Below, piece after piece: positions 1 to 6,855 of a DNA stretch of 64,000 bases. Numbering within the stretch: position 1 is the first letter of the stretch; every line of letters starts with the position of its first letter. This DNA is from Neoroseomonas alkaliterrae (GTDB taxonomy: Bacteria > Pseudomonadota > Alphaproteobacteria > Acetobacterales > Acetobacteraceae): contig NZ_JACIJE010000006.1 in the NCBI RefSeq assembly GCF_014199195.1, positions 226,320-290,319 of the forward strand, given 5' to 3'. Below the pieces are notes generated by a model, which searched no databases, was not told the DNA's origin, and worked only from the letters and a program-made list of their open reading frames with translations. Both the position numbers and the translations under genes were made by a program.

Positions 1-615
1 GTCGGGCTCGGCCGCGATGGCGGCGTCGAGGAGCGAGGGCGGTCCCTGCTTCGCCTGGCCGTGCCCGGCCGCGACGAAGGCCCCCGGCGCGGCGAAGCCG
101 AGCCCCAGCGCCGCCAGCACCACCAGCGGGAAGGGCACCGCGAAGGCGGCGAGCGCGAGGAAGGCCGCGGCCGCCGCCAGCCACGGCGCGAGCCCGTGCA
201 GCGCGCGCTTCGCCACGCGCAGCAGCGCCTCGATCACCAGCACCAGCACGGCGCATTTCAGGCCGAAGAACAGGGCCGCCACGACCGGCACGGCGCCGAG
301 CGTCGCGTAGAGGATGGACAGCGCCAGCATCACCGCCGCGCCGGGCAGCACGAAGAGCACGCCGGCCGCGATGCCGCCCTTCACCCCATGCATCAGCCAG
401 CCGAGATAGGTGGCGAGCTGCGTCGCCTCCGGCCCTGGCAGCAGCATGCAGAAGTTGAGCGCGTGCAGGAACCGCGCATCCGAGACCCAGCGGCGCTGGT
501 CCACGACCTCCCGGTGCATGACCGCGATCTGCGCCGCCGGCCCGCCGAAGGAGAGCAGGCCGACGCGCAGCCAGACGCGCAGGGCCTCGGCGAAGGTGGG
601 GAAGGGCGCGCTCAC
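1..615 (-). CDS. chrA: chromate transporter ChrA, partial (N-terminal part)
   Basis: This is the N-terminal 205 codons of a CHR-family inner-membrane transporter, which exports chromate or takes up sulfate-like anions by proton symport. The start is the GTG at 613-615, which overlaps the TGA of the upstream flavoprotein gene in a GTGA junction. The family motif FGGPAAQIAVMHRE (residues 23-36) and the LPGPEATQLATYLGW segment typical of CHR domains are readable, followed by several hydrophobic helices. The gene runs off the left edge of the window, so it is not possible to say whether it has one or two CHR domains. It is the last visible gene of the dicarboxylate operon, and a functional link to those enzymes is unclear. 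Confidence 0.88.
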   Translation of the reverse strand, partial: MSAPFPTFAEALRVWLRVGLLSFGGPAAQIAVMHREVVDQRRWVSDARFLHALNFCMLLPGPEATQLATYLGWLMHGVKGGIAAGVLFVLPGAAVMLALSILYATLGAVPVVAALFFGLKCAVLVLVIEALLRVAKRALHGLAPWLAAAAAFLALAAFAVPFPLVVLAALGLGFAAPGAFVAAGHGQAKQGPPSLLDAAIAAEPD

Positions 616-2357
616 TCCGCCGCCGCGGGCTGCAGCAGGCTCTCGCCGGGTCTCAGGCGGGTGAAGGCAACCGGCTGCCAGTCGAGCGCGATGCGGCCTC
701 CCGCGAGCGTGACGCGCGTCGCGGCAAGGCCCGCGGCATCGTCGTTCGTCTGCGGGAAATCCTCCCGCCAATGGGCGCCGCGGGATTCCTCGCGCGCCCG
801 CGCCGCCGCGACGATGGCGCGGCTGACCAGCAGTTGCGACTTCAGGTTCAGCCAGTCGTGCCAAGTGAGGTTGAAGGCGCGGTCGCGCCCGTCCACGCCG
901 GCGGCATCCACCTCCGCCTCCAGCGCATCGAGGCCGGCGGCGGCCTCCGCCAGCCCCGCGCCATCGCGCAGGATGCCCGCCTTGTCCCACATCAGCTCGA
1001 GCAGCGCGTCGCGGATGGACGAGAGGTTGCGCGCCGGCCGCGCGAAGGGGGCCTGGACGAAGGCCGTGGCCTCATCGAGCGCGGCCTCGTCGGGCTCTTC
1101 GAAGGCGCCCTCGCGCGGCACCCAGGCGCCCATGGTGTCGCCGGCGATGCCGCCGAAGACGGTGGAGTTGGCCACGCCATTGCCGCCGAGGCGGTTCGCG
1201 CCATGCACGCCGCCGGTATCCTCCCCGGCGGCGAAGAGGCCGGGCAGGTCGGTGCTCCCATCGGTGCGGAACACCACGCCGCCCATCATGTAATGCGCGG
1301 TGGGGACCACCGGCACGCGGCCGGCGGCGAGGTCGAAGCCGTTGTCGGCGCAGCGCTCGACCATGCCCTTGAACTCGCGCCGCACGCGCTCGGGTCCGAG
1401 ATGGGCCATTTCGATCCAGAGGCCCCCCGCCTCGTTCACATTGCCCGCCAGGATCTCCCGCTGCATGGAGCGGGAGACGATGTCGCGCGTCGCGCGTTCC
1501 CCGCGCGGGTCGTATTTGTGCATGAAGCGCTGCCCGTCGCCGCCGAGCAGATAGCCCCCCGCGCCGCGCAGCCCTTCCTCGATGATGGTGCCGGTCATGC
1601 GCGTGCCGGGGCCGGCCAGCACGCCCGTCGGGTGGAACTGCACCATCTCCATGTCGCGCAAGGGCAGGCCCGCGCGCAGCGCCATCGCCATGCCGTCGCA
1701 GGCCTTGTCGCCGGAAGGCGTGTGGTACTTGTACATGGTCGGCCCGCCGCCGGTCCCCAGCAGCACGGCCTTGGCCTGCACGAAGACCAGCCCGCCCGAG
1801 CGCATGTCGATCAGCAGCACGCCCGAGAGGCGCGCGCCGTCCTTCGAGCGGATCAGCGCGACGGCGCGGTGTTCCTCCATGCGGTTGATGCCGCGCGCCC
1901 AGACCTGTTCGGCGAGGCGGTTGACGATCTCGATGCCCGTCAGGTCACCCTTGTGCACGGTGCGGTCGAAGGTCTGCCCGGCGAAGGCCTTCTGGTGGAT
2001 GGTGCCGTCCGGGTTGCGGTCGAAGAAGCAGCCCCAGCGGTTCTCGAGTTCGCGGATGCGCCGCTGCGCGCCGACCACCAGCGTCCAGGCGAGGTCCTGG
2101 TCGTTCAGCCACTTGCCTCCGTCGAGCGTGTCCATGAAATGGCGCTCGGCGGAATCTCCCGCCGCGATGGCGACGTTGTAGCCGCCCTGGACCATGCGCG
2201 TGCAGCCGCATTTGCCGAGCAGGCCCTTCACCGCGATGGTCACCTCGAGCTGCGGCGCGGCGTCCTTGGCGTGCAGCGCGGCGAGCAGCCCCGCGCCGCC
2301 GGCGCCGAGGACCAGGATGTCGGTGCGGCGGCGCTCGATGGCCGTGCTGTCAGGCAT
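612..2357 (-). CDS. SdhA/FrdA-like FAD flavoprotein (succinate dehydrogenase/fumarate reductase family)
   Basis: This is a 581-residue flavoprotein that should reduce or oxidise a C4 dicarboxylate at FAD. The dinucleotide-binding GAGGAG is at residues 18-23. The dicarboxylate-site elements are intact: FHPTG at 241-245, the RGERATRD arginine region near 285-292, PTAHYMMGG, and GANRLGGN. The histidine that carries covalent FAD in SdhA/FrdA (the H of the H-T-V-x-A-Q-G-G motif) aligns with Cys52 in GCTRMVQGG, so FAD is probably not covalently bound, as in L-aspartate oxidase and soluble fumarate reductases. It is separated from the B, C and D subunit genes by TSUP, fumarase and GNAT genes of the same operon. 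It could act as a dedicated subunit of that complex or on another substituted succinate. Confidence 0.85.
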   Translation of the reverse strand: MPDSTAIERRRTDILVLGAGGAGLLAALHAKDAAPQLEVTIAVKGLLGKCGCTRMVQGGYNVAIAAGDSAERHFMDTLDGGKWLNDQDLAWTLVVGAQRRIRELENRWGCFFDRNPDGTIHQKAFAGQTFDRTVHKGDLTGIEIVNRLAEQVWARGINRMEEHRAVALIRSKDGARLSGVLLIDMRSGGLVFVQAKAVLLGTGGGPTMYKYHTPSGDKACDGMAMALRAGLPLRDMEMVQFHPTGVLAGPGTRMTGTIIEEGLRGAGGYLLGGDGQRFMHKYDPRGERATRDIVSRSMQREILAGNVNEAGGLWIEMAHLGPERVRREFKGMVERCADNGFDLAAGRVPVVPTAHYMMGGVVFRTDGSTDLPGLFAAGEDTGGVHGANRLGGNGVANSTVFGGIAGDTMGAWVPREGAFEEPDEAALDEATAFVQAPFARPARNLSSIRDALLELMWDKAGILRDGAGLAEAAAGLDALEAEVDAAGVDGRDRAFNLTWHDWLNLKSQLLVSRAIVAAARAREESRGAHWREDFPQTNDDAAGLAATRVTLAGGRIALDWQPVAFTRLRPGESLLQPAAAE

Positions 2358-2402
2358 GGGGGGCGAGCCTCCGGGGATCTGGCGCGTTGCGATTGCGTGC
2401 GC

Positions 2403-2582
2403 TCATCGCGGGCCGCGCGGGCTTGATGGAACGCCGCAGTCGCAGCCCCCCGCGGCGGCCGCGGATTCCGGCGCCGTCAGTGCGGCGACATGGCCGCCCG
2501 TGGCGAAGAGGCGCGCGGCGGCGATCGCGCCGAGCGGCGGCGGCAGGACCTGCACCAGGACCATGAGCGGCAGGACCAGCAT
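2403..2582 (-). CDS. small hypothetical membrane peptide
   Basis: A 59-codon ORF whose ATG overlaps the stop of the preceding fumarase beta gene (TGATG); a GTG one codon earlier is also possible. The first 20 residues are strongly hydrophobic (MLVLPLMVLVQVLPPP), suggesting one membrane segment or a signal anchor. A short Cys-x-Cys follows in the C-terminal part. It fills the gap between fumarase beta and the flavoprotein in an otherwise gap-free operon. No family was recognised, and it may be non-coding spacer. Confidence 0.35.
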   Translation of the reverse strand: MLVLPLMVLVQVLPPPLGAIAAARLFATGGHVAALTAPESAAAAGGCDCGVPSSPRGPR

Positions 2583-3190
2583 CACGCCGCCCCCAGCTTC
2601 TCCAGTACCGCCTGGCGCCGCCGCGCCGCTTCGGCGTTCACGCTGGCGTAGAGGCTGCCGCCGTGGGAATCCATCGCCACCAGCAGCGGCCCGAAGCCCT
2701 TGATGCGGAACTTGTAGAGCGATTCAGGATTGAGGTCGTCGAGGTCCACATCCTCCACCGCCTCGATCCAGGTCGTCTCCAGCGCGGCGGCGCCACCCAC
2801 CACCGCGAGATAGGCGCCGCCGAGGTCGCGGAAGGCCTCCAGCGACCCCTCCCGCAGCCCGCCCTTGCCGATGATGATGCGCACGCCCTCGCGCTCCATC
2901 AGCGGGCGGGTGAAGCGCTCCATGCGGTCGGAGGTGGTGGTGCCGACGCAGACCGCCTCGTAGCCCGAATGGTTGGTGCCGGACCGCTCCACCTTGCGCA
3001 GGTTCGGCGCGGTGTGGATCACGGCATGGCCGCGCAGGTCGAACTTGGTCCGCCGGCCATGGTCGAACATGTGGATCTGCGTCGCGTCGCGGATGCCGAA
3101 CAGCACCTCTTCGAGCGTCACCGTATCGCCGATGCGCAGGCGACGGATCTGCTCCTCGGTCGCCGGCATGGACAGCACGTGATGCGTCAT
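2582..3190 (-). CDS. class I fumarate hydratase/tartrate dehydratase beta subunit
   Basis: This 202-residue protein is the C-terminal swivel domain of iron-sulfur fumarases and L(+)-tartrate dehydratase (FumA C-terminus/TtdB). It pairs with the alpha subunit at 3704-4612 to hydrate fumarate to malate or dehydrate tartrate to oxaloacetate. Typical family segments are readable: GDTVTLEEVLFGIRDATQ near the N-terminus, GTTTSDRMERF, IIGKGGL and KFRIKGFGPLLVAMDSHG. The length matches TtdB (about 200 residues) as well as two-subunit fumarases, so the substrate cannot be fixed from sequence. Its ATG overlaps the stop of the GNAT gene (ATGA), which indicates translational coupling. Confidence 0.87.
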   Translation of the reverse strand: MTHHVLSMPATEEQIRRLRIGDTVTLEEVLFGIRDATQIHMFDHGRRTKFDLRGHAVIHTAPNLRKVERSGTNHSGYEAVCVGTTTSDRMERFTRPLMEREGVRIIIGKGGLREGSLEAFRDLGGAYLAVVGGAAALETTWIEAVEDVDLDDLNPESLYKFRIKGFGPLLVAMDSHGGSLYASVNAEAARRRQAVLEKLGAA

Positions 3191-3702
3191 GGTGCCTCCT
3201 CGGTCGCGGGCCAGCGGCCCTGGGCGGCGGCGGCCAGCCCCTCGCCCTCCAGACGATAGAAGATCCGGCCCGCCGGGGCGATCCCGAGCGAGGCATAGAA
3301 GGCGCGGGCGCGCGCATTCGCCGGTTCGGTCGTCCAGTCCACCCGCGTGTAGCCCTGCACGGCGGCGAAGCGCATCGCCTCGGTCATCAGCGCCCGGGCC
3401 GTGCCGGTGCGCCGCGCCGCCTCGGCGACGAAGAGGTCCTTCAGCAGCAGCCCCCAGGTGAAGTCGAAGGCCGGGAAGAAGCCCGAGAGTGAAACGAGCC
3501 CCGCCGGTGCGCCGTTGAGCCGCGCGAGCAGGCAGAACGGCCCCGCCCGCCCGGCCGGCGTGCTCAGGGCCTCGGCCGCCGCACCGATGGTCGCGGCATC
3601 GGTGCGCTCGCCGTAGAAGCGGCCCATCTCGGCCAGCAGCGCCGCGAGCGCCACGCGGTCGCGCGGCCCGGCCTCGGCGATGGTGATGCCGCGCCCACCC
3701 AC
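3187..3702 (-). CDS. GNAT family N-acetyltransferase
   Basis: A 171-residue GNAT-fold acetyltransferase starting at GTG 3700-3702, one base after the fumarase alpha stop. The acetyl-CoA-binding region is visible as LFVAEAARRTGTARALM (central strand beta4 and the following R/Q-x-x-G-x-G/A loop) and the C-terminal Glu-Pro-Ala-Asn-Ala-Arg-Ala segment, where an acidic residue and an aromatic residue close the fold. It lies between the two fumarase subunit genes and overlaps the second by 4 bp. It is therefore part of the operon, but its acceptor is unknown. Confidence 0.8.
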   Translation of the reverse strand: MGGRGITIAEAGPRDRVALAALLAEMGRFYGERTDAATIGAAAEALSTPAGRAGPFCLLARLNGAPAGLVSLSGFFPAFDFTWGLLLKDLFVAEAARRTGTARALMTEAMRFAAVQGYTRVDWTTEPANARARAFYASLGIAPAGRIFYRLEGEGLAAAAQGRWPATEEAP

Positions 3703-3703
3703 C

Positions 3704-4612
3704 TCAGAAGCCGATGCGGATGCCGTCCGGCGTGAAGGTGGCGCTGGCGCGCCGGGCCGAATGGCACTGGATGTTCACCGCCACGGGATTCATGGTGATG
3801 TGCGTCGCCGCCGTCTCGACATGCACGGCGAAGGCGGTGGAATCCCCGCCCAGGCCCTGCGGGCCGATGCCGAGGCTGTTGACCGCCTCGGTCAGCTCGG
3901 CTTCCAGCTTCGCGCCCTCGGCATCGGCGCAGCGCGTGCCGAGCGGCCGTGTCGCCGCGACCTTGGCCAGATGCATGCAGAGATCGGAGGTGCCGCCGAT
4001 GCCCACGCCGACGATGGTCGGCGGGCAGACCTTGCCGCCGGCCTGGATCACGCGGTCCACCACGAAGCGCTTGACCGCCGCCACGCCATCGGCCGGGACC
4101 AGCATCTGCAGGAATGAGCCGTTCTCGGAGCCCGAGCCCTTCGGGATCATCTCGAGGCGCAGCTCGCGCTCGGCATCGGTGAAGTCGATATTGATCACGG
4201 GCACGCGTTCCCCGCAGGAGGTGTGCTCGTTCTTCCGCGTGATCGGGTGAACGACCGATGAACGCAGCGGATGCTCGCGCGTGGCCCGCGCCGTCCCGCG
4301 CGCGATCGCCTCCTTCAGCGCCCAGCCATCCACCTGCACGTTGCGCCCGATCAGCACGTTGAAGATCGGGATGCCGGTGTCCTGGCAGAGCAGGTTGTCC
4401 ATCCGCTCCGCCACGCCGATGTTCTCGATCATGGTGGCGAGGATGGTCTTCGCGGTCGCGTCGGTCTCGGCGCCGTCGAGGCGGGCGAAACCCTCCTTGA
4501 TGTCGTCGGGCAGCACCTTGCAGGCGCGGATGTAGAGCAGCTTCGCCGCTTCCTCGACCGCCTCTGGCTCGATGCGCAGGGGTTCGACCCCGGGCTTCGT
4601 CATCAGCGTCAT
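3704..4612 (-). CDS. class I fumarate hydratase/tartrate dehydratase alpha subunit
   Basis: This 302-residue protein is the iron-sulfur catalytic subunit of class I hydro-lyases. Cysteines that could ligate the [4Fe-4S] cluster sit in CQDTGIP, in KVCPPTIVGVGIGG and in NIQCHSARRA, all family-conserved blocks. The segment KGSGSENGS matches the substrate-binding loop of FumA/TtdA. The start is ATG 4610-4612, with GGAGG upstream; a second ATG three codons in is possible. The alpha and beta lengths (302/202) are closest to TtdA/TtdB, but the neighbouring SDH-like genes favour fumarate/malate or another C4 acid. The assignment to the hydro-lyase family is firm; the substrate is not. Confidence 0.87.
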   Translation of the reverse strand: MTLMTKPGVEPLRIEPEAVEEAAKLLYIRACKVLPDDIKEGFARLDGAETDATAKTILATMIENIGVAERMDNLLCQDTGIPIFNVLIGRNVQVDGWALKEAIARGTARATREHPLRSSVVHPITRKNEHTSCGERVPVINIDFTDAERELRLEMIPKGSGSENGSFLQMLVPADGVAAVKRFVVDRVIQAGGKVCPPTIVGVGIGGTSDLCMHLAKVAATRPLGTRCADAEGAKLEAELTEAVNSLGIGPQGLGGDSTAFAVHVETAATHITMNPVAVNIQCHSARRASATFTPDGIRIGF

Positions 4613-4629
4613 CGCACCTTGTCCTCCCG

Positions 4630-5361
4630 TCAGATCAGCAGCGAGATGCCCGAGACGAGCAGCAGCCCCAGCAATACCACGCGGAAGCCCTGGGCGGGCA
4701 GCACCCTGTAGGCGCGCAGACCGAGCCAGGTGCCGAGCACCAGCGCCGGCGTGGCAAGCGCGGTCAGCACCAGCGCCTCGACGGTGAAGAAGCCCGCAAG
4801 GCCGAGCCCTGCCGCCGTGATTGCCTGCATGAACACGATGAAGGGCTGCATGAAGGCGCGCGCGCGGTCCTTGGGCCAGCCCTGGATGTCCGCCCACATC
4901 GCCGGCAGCGCGCCAACGAAGCCGCCGATGCCGCCGAGGATGCCCGAGGCGAAGCCCACGGCGCCATCCGCCGCGCGGCTGCCGCCGACCTCCGGCGGGG
5001 CCATGCGCAGCGCGATGCGCGCCAGCATGTAGCCGGAATAGAGCACGAGCAGCGCGCCGACGCCCGCGACGATCAGCGCCGCCGGCCCCTTCGCCAGCAC
5101 GAGGATGCCGACCGGAATGCCCGCCACCGCCACCGCGAGGAAGAAGCGCATGCGCGGCCATTCGATGTGCTTCCACAGCATCGGCAGGCTCATGCCCTGC
5201 GATATCAGGCTGCCGAGGACCAGCACCGGCGCCGTCAGCACCGGCGAGACGACATGCAGCAGCATGGAGGCGGCCACCAGCACGAAGGCGAAGCCCGCCA
5301 TGCCGGAGCAGAAGCCGGCGAGGAAGCAGGCGCCCGCGACGAGCGCCGCCTCAGACCACAT
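4630..5361 (-). CDS. TSUP (TauE/SafE) family membrane permease
   Basis: A 243-residue integral membrane protein of the sulfite/organosulfonate exporter TauE/SafE family. It has the two-repeat layout with the glycine-rich segments FLAGFCSGMAGFAF near the N-terminus and GFASGILGGIGGFVGALPAMW in the middle, and seven to eight hydrophobic helices. Family members move small organic anions such as sulfoacetate, sulfite or carboxylates. Its start overlaps the end of the SdhD-like gene by 11 bp and it precedes fumarase alpha. A role in moving the dicarboxylate or sulfonated acid handled by the operon is plausible but inferred. Confidence 0.85.
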   Translation of the reverse strand: MWSEAALVAGACFLAGFCSGMAGFAFVLVAASMLLHVVSPVLTAPVLVLGSLISQGMSLPMLWKHIEWPRMRFFLAVAVAGIPVGILVLAKGPAALIVAGVGALLVLYSGYMLARIALRMAPPEVGGSRAADGAVGFASGILGGIGGFVGALPAMWADIQGWPKDRARAFMQPFIVFMQAITAAGLGLAGFFTVEALVLTALATPALVLGTWLGLRAYRVLPAQGFRVVLLGLLLVSGISLLI

Positions 5362-5692
5362 TGAGCAGGAAGGCGAGGCCGGCCAGCAGCGCGATGCCGG
5401 CCGAGGCCGCCACCAGGTCCTTCTGCCTGGACCGCCAGCCGAGGAACTCGAGCGCCAGCACGCGCAGCCCGCCCGCCAGATGCGCCGCGAGAAGCACGAC
5501 GAGGACGGTCTCGGCCGCCTTGACCAGCGGGTTGTCCGCCCAGCGCAGGAACCCCTCGAGCCGCGCCTCGCCCGTAATGGCGGTGCCGAGGACCCAGAAA
5601 TGCAGCGGCAGGAACAGCGCGAGCAGCAGCCCCGACACGCGGTGGACCACGAAGGCGAGATAGGTCGGGTGGGAACGCGGCCGCAGGTCCAT
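5351..5692 (-). CDS. succinate dehydrogenase/fumarate reductase membrane anchor (SdhD/FrdD-like)
   Basis: A 113-residue three-helix membrane protein. The N-terminal SHPTYLAFVVHRVSGLLLALFLPLHFW carries the His-Arg-x-Ser-Gly and downstream His pattern of heme b/quinone-binding anchor subunits. It starts at ATG 5690-5692 inside the stop of the SdhC-like gene (ATGA). With its partner it should anchor the iron-sulfur subunit and exchange electrons with quinone. The C-terminal 11 bp overlap the TSUP gene. Confidence 0.83.
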   Translation of the reverse strand: MDLRPRSHPTYLAFVVHRVSGLLLALFLPLHFWVLGTAITGEARLEGFLRWADNPLVKAAETVLVVLLAAHLAGGLRVLALEFLGWRSRQKDLVAASAGIALLAGLAFLLNVV

Positions 5693-6030
5693 CACGCATA
5701 GAGCCCGATGGCGGCGCGGATGCCGAAGGCCGCGGTCAGCAGGCCGATCGCGACCCAGGCGAGATCCGCCCCGCGCCCGCGCAGGCCGAGCGTCTCGGCA
5801 GCGATGGCGCGCAGCCCGATCGCGCCGTGCAGCCCGGCCGCCAGCGCGAAGACGCAGTAGAAGGCGAGCCAGCCCTCGCTGCCGCGGGTGCGGGCGAGGA
5901 TCTCGGCCGCGGTGAGGCCGCCGCGCACGGCGATGACGATGGTGACGAGATGCACCGTCACGGCGATGGCGAGCAGCATCGCCGTCACGCGCTGCACCAC
6001 CCACAGATGCGTCTGGCCGCGCGCGCTCAT
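5692..6030 (-). CDS. succinate dehydrogenase/fumarate reductase cytochrome b-type anchor (SdhC-like)
   Basis: A 112-residue membrane protein with three hydrophobic helices. The sequence THLWVVQRVTAMLLAIAVTVHL contains the Gln-Arg-x-Thr-Ala and His residues expected near a quinone site and heme b in SdhC-type anchors. The second helix region has a His (GLHGAIGLR). The ATG at 6028-6030 overlaps the 3' end of the iron-sulfur subunit gene. It is smaller than canonical SdhC (about 130 residues), as is common in FrdC/FrdD-like pairs. Confidence 0.82.
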   Translation of the reverse strand: MSARGQTHLWVVQRVTAMLLAIAVTVHLVTIVIAVRGGLTAAEILARTRGSEGWLAFYCVFALAAGLHGAIGLRAIAAETLGLRGRGADLAWVAIGLLTAAFGIRAAIGLYA

Positions 6031-6764
6031 CGCCGCCCGAACAGCGTGTCCCAGAACAGCGTGCGCTTCAGCCCCGCGATCGCCGAGGAGGGATCGAGGC
6101 CCTTGGGGCAGCGTTCCGTGCAGGATTGCGTGGAATGGCAGGAATGGCAGCCGGCATCGCCCGCCACCGCGTCGAGCCTCTCGGCCCGCGCCCCGTCGCG
6201 CACGTCGTTCACCAGCGTCCAGGCGCGGTTGAGCGCGGCCGGGCCGAGATAGTCGGGGTTCCAGGCCACCACGTCGCAGGAGGCGTAGCAGACGCCGCAG
6301 CCGATGCACTCGATGCCGGCATCGGCCTCCCTTCGCGCCCTGGAGGCCGGCGGCACCACGGCGAAATCCTCGGGCACCGCGCCGTCCGGGGCCTCGCGCG
6401 GCTCGAACCGGCCGCGCGCGCGGCGCCACTTCTCGAAGAAGGGCGTGAGGTCGGCCGCGAGGTCGCGGATCACCGGCAGGTTGGCGAGCGGGCGCAGTTC
6501 CAGCGCGCCATCGGGCCCGACCACCTTGCGCACATGCGTCCGGCAGGTCCAGCGCGCCCGCCCGTTCACCGTCATGGCGCAGGAGCCGCACATGCCGACG
6601 CGGCAGGCGAAGCGATAGGCAAGGGAGGGATCGAGCTCGCGCTGGATGTGCGTGACCACGTCGAGCACGGTCTGGTTCTCGCGCGCGGGCACCTCGAAGC
6701 GCGCGAGCGCGCCATCCGCGCCGCCGCGCCACACGCTGACCTTCAGGCTGGCCGGCTCGGCCAT
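6027..6764 (-). CDS. succinate dehydrogenase/fumarate reductase iron-sulfur subunit (SdhB/FrdB-like)
   Basis: A 245-residue electron-transfer subunit with all three cluster motifs. The [2Fe-2S] ligands are C54, C59, C62 and C74. The [4Fe-4S] ligands are C153, C156, C159 with C163 following. The [3Fe-4S] ligands come from C206, C215 and C219, with C209 nearby. It passes electrons between the FAD subunit and quinone in the membrane anchors. It is the first gene of the minus-strand operon, 91 bp from the divergent ThDP-enzyme gene, so the promoter should lie in 6765-6855. The flavoprotein gene is not adjacent as in standard sdhCDAB; it lies near the far end of the operon. Confidence 0.9.
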   Translation of the reverse strand: MAEPASLKVSVWRGGADGALARFEVPARENQTVLDVVTHIQRELDPSLAYRFACRVGMCGSCAMTVNGRARWTCRTHVRKVVGPDGALELRPLANLPVIRDLAADLTPFFEKWRRARGRFEPREAPDGAVPEDFAVVPPASRARREADAGIECIGCGVCYASCDVVAWNPDYLGPAALNRAWTLVNDVRDGARAERLDAVAGDAGCHSCHSTQSCTERCPKGLDPSSAIAGLKRTLFWDTLFGRR

Positions 6765-6855
6765 GCGCTTCTCCCCTGGACGCGCCCGAGACTACCGGCG
6801 CTGGACAGGCTGTCCAGCCCGTGGCGAGGTGCGGGCCATCCCGCAGGAGGAACCC

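Noticed and set aside
61..1293. Long open frame on the plus strand opposite the flavoprotein and chrA
   Set aside because: It is Arg/Ala/His-rich with no domain and lies antisense to genes with recognised motifs; such frames are expected at this GC content.
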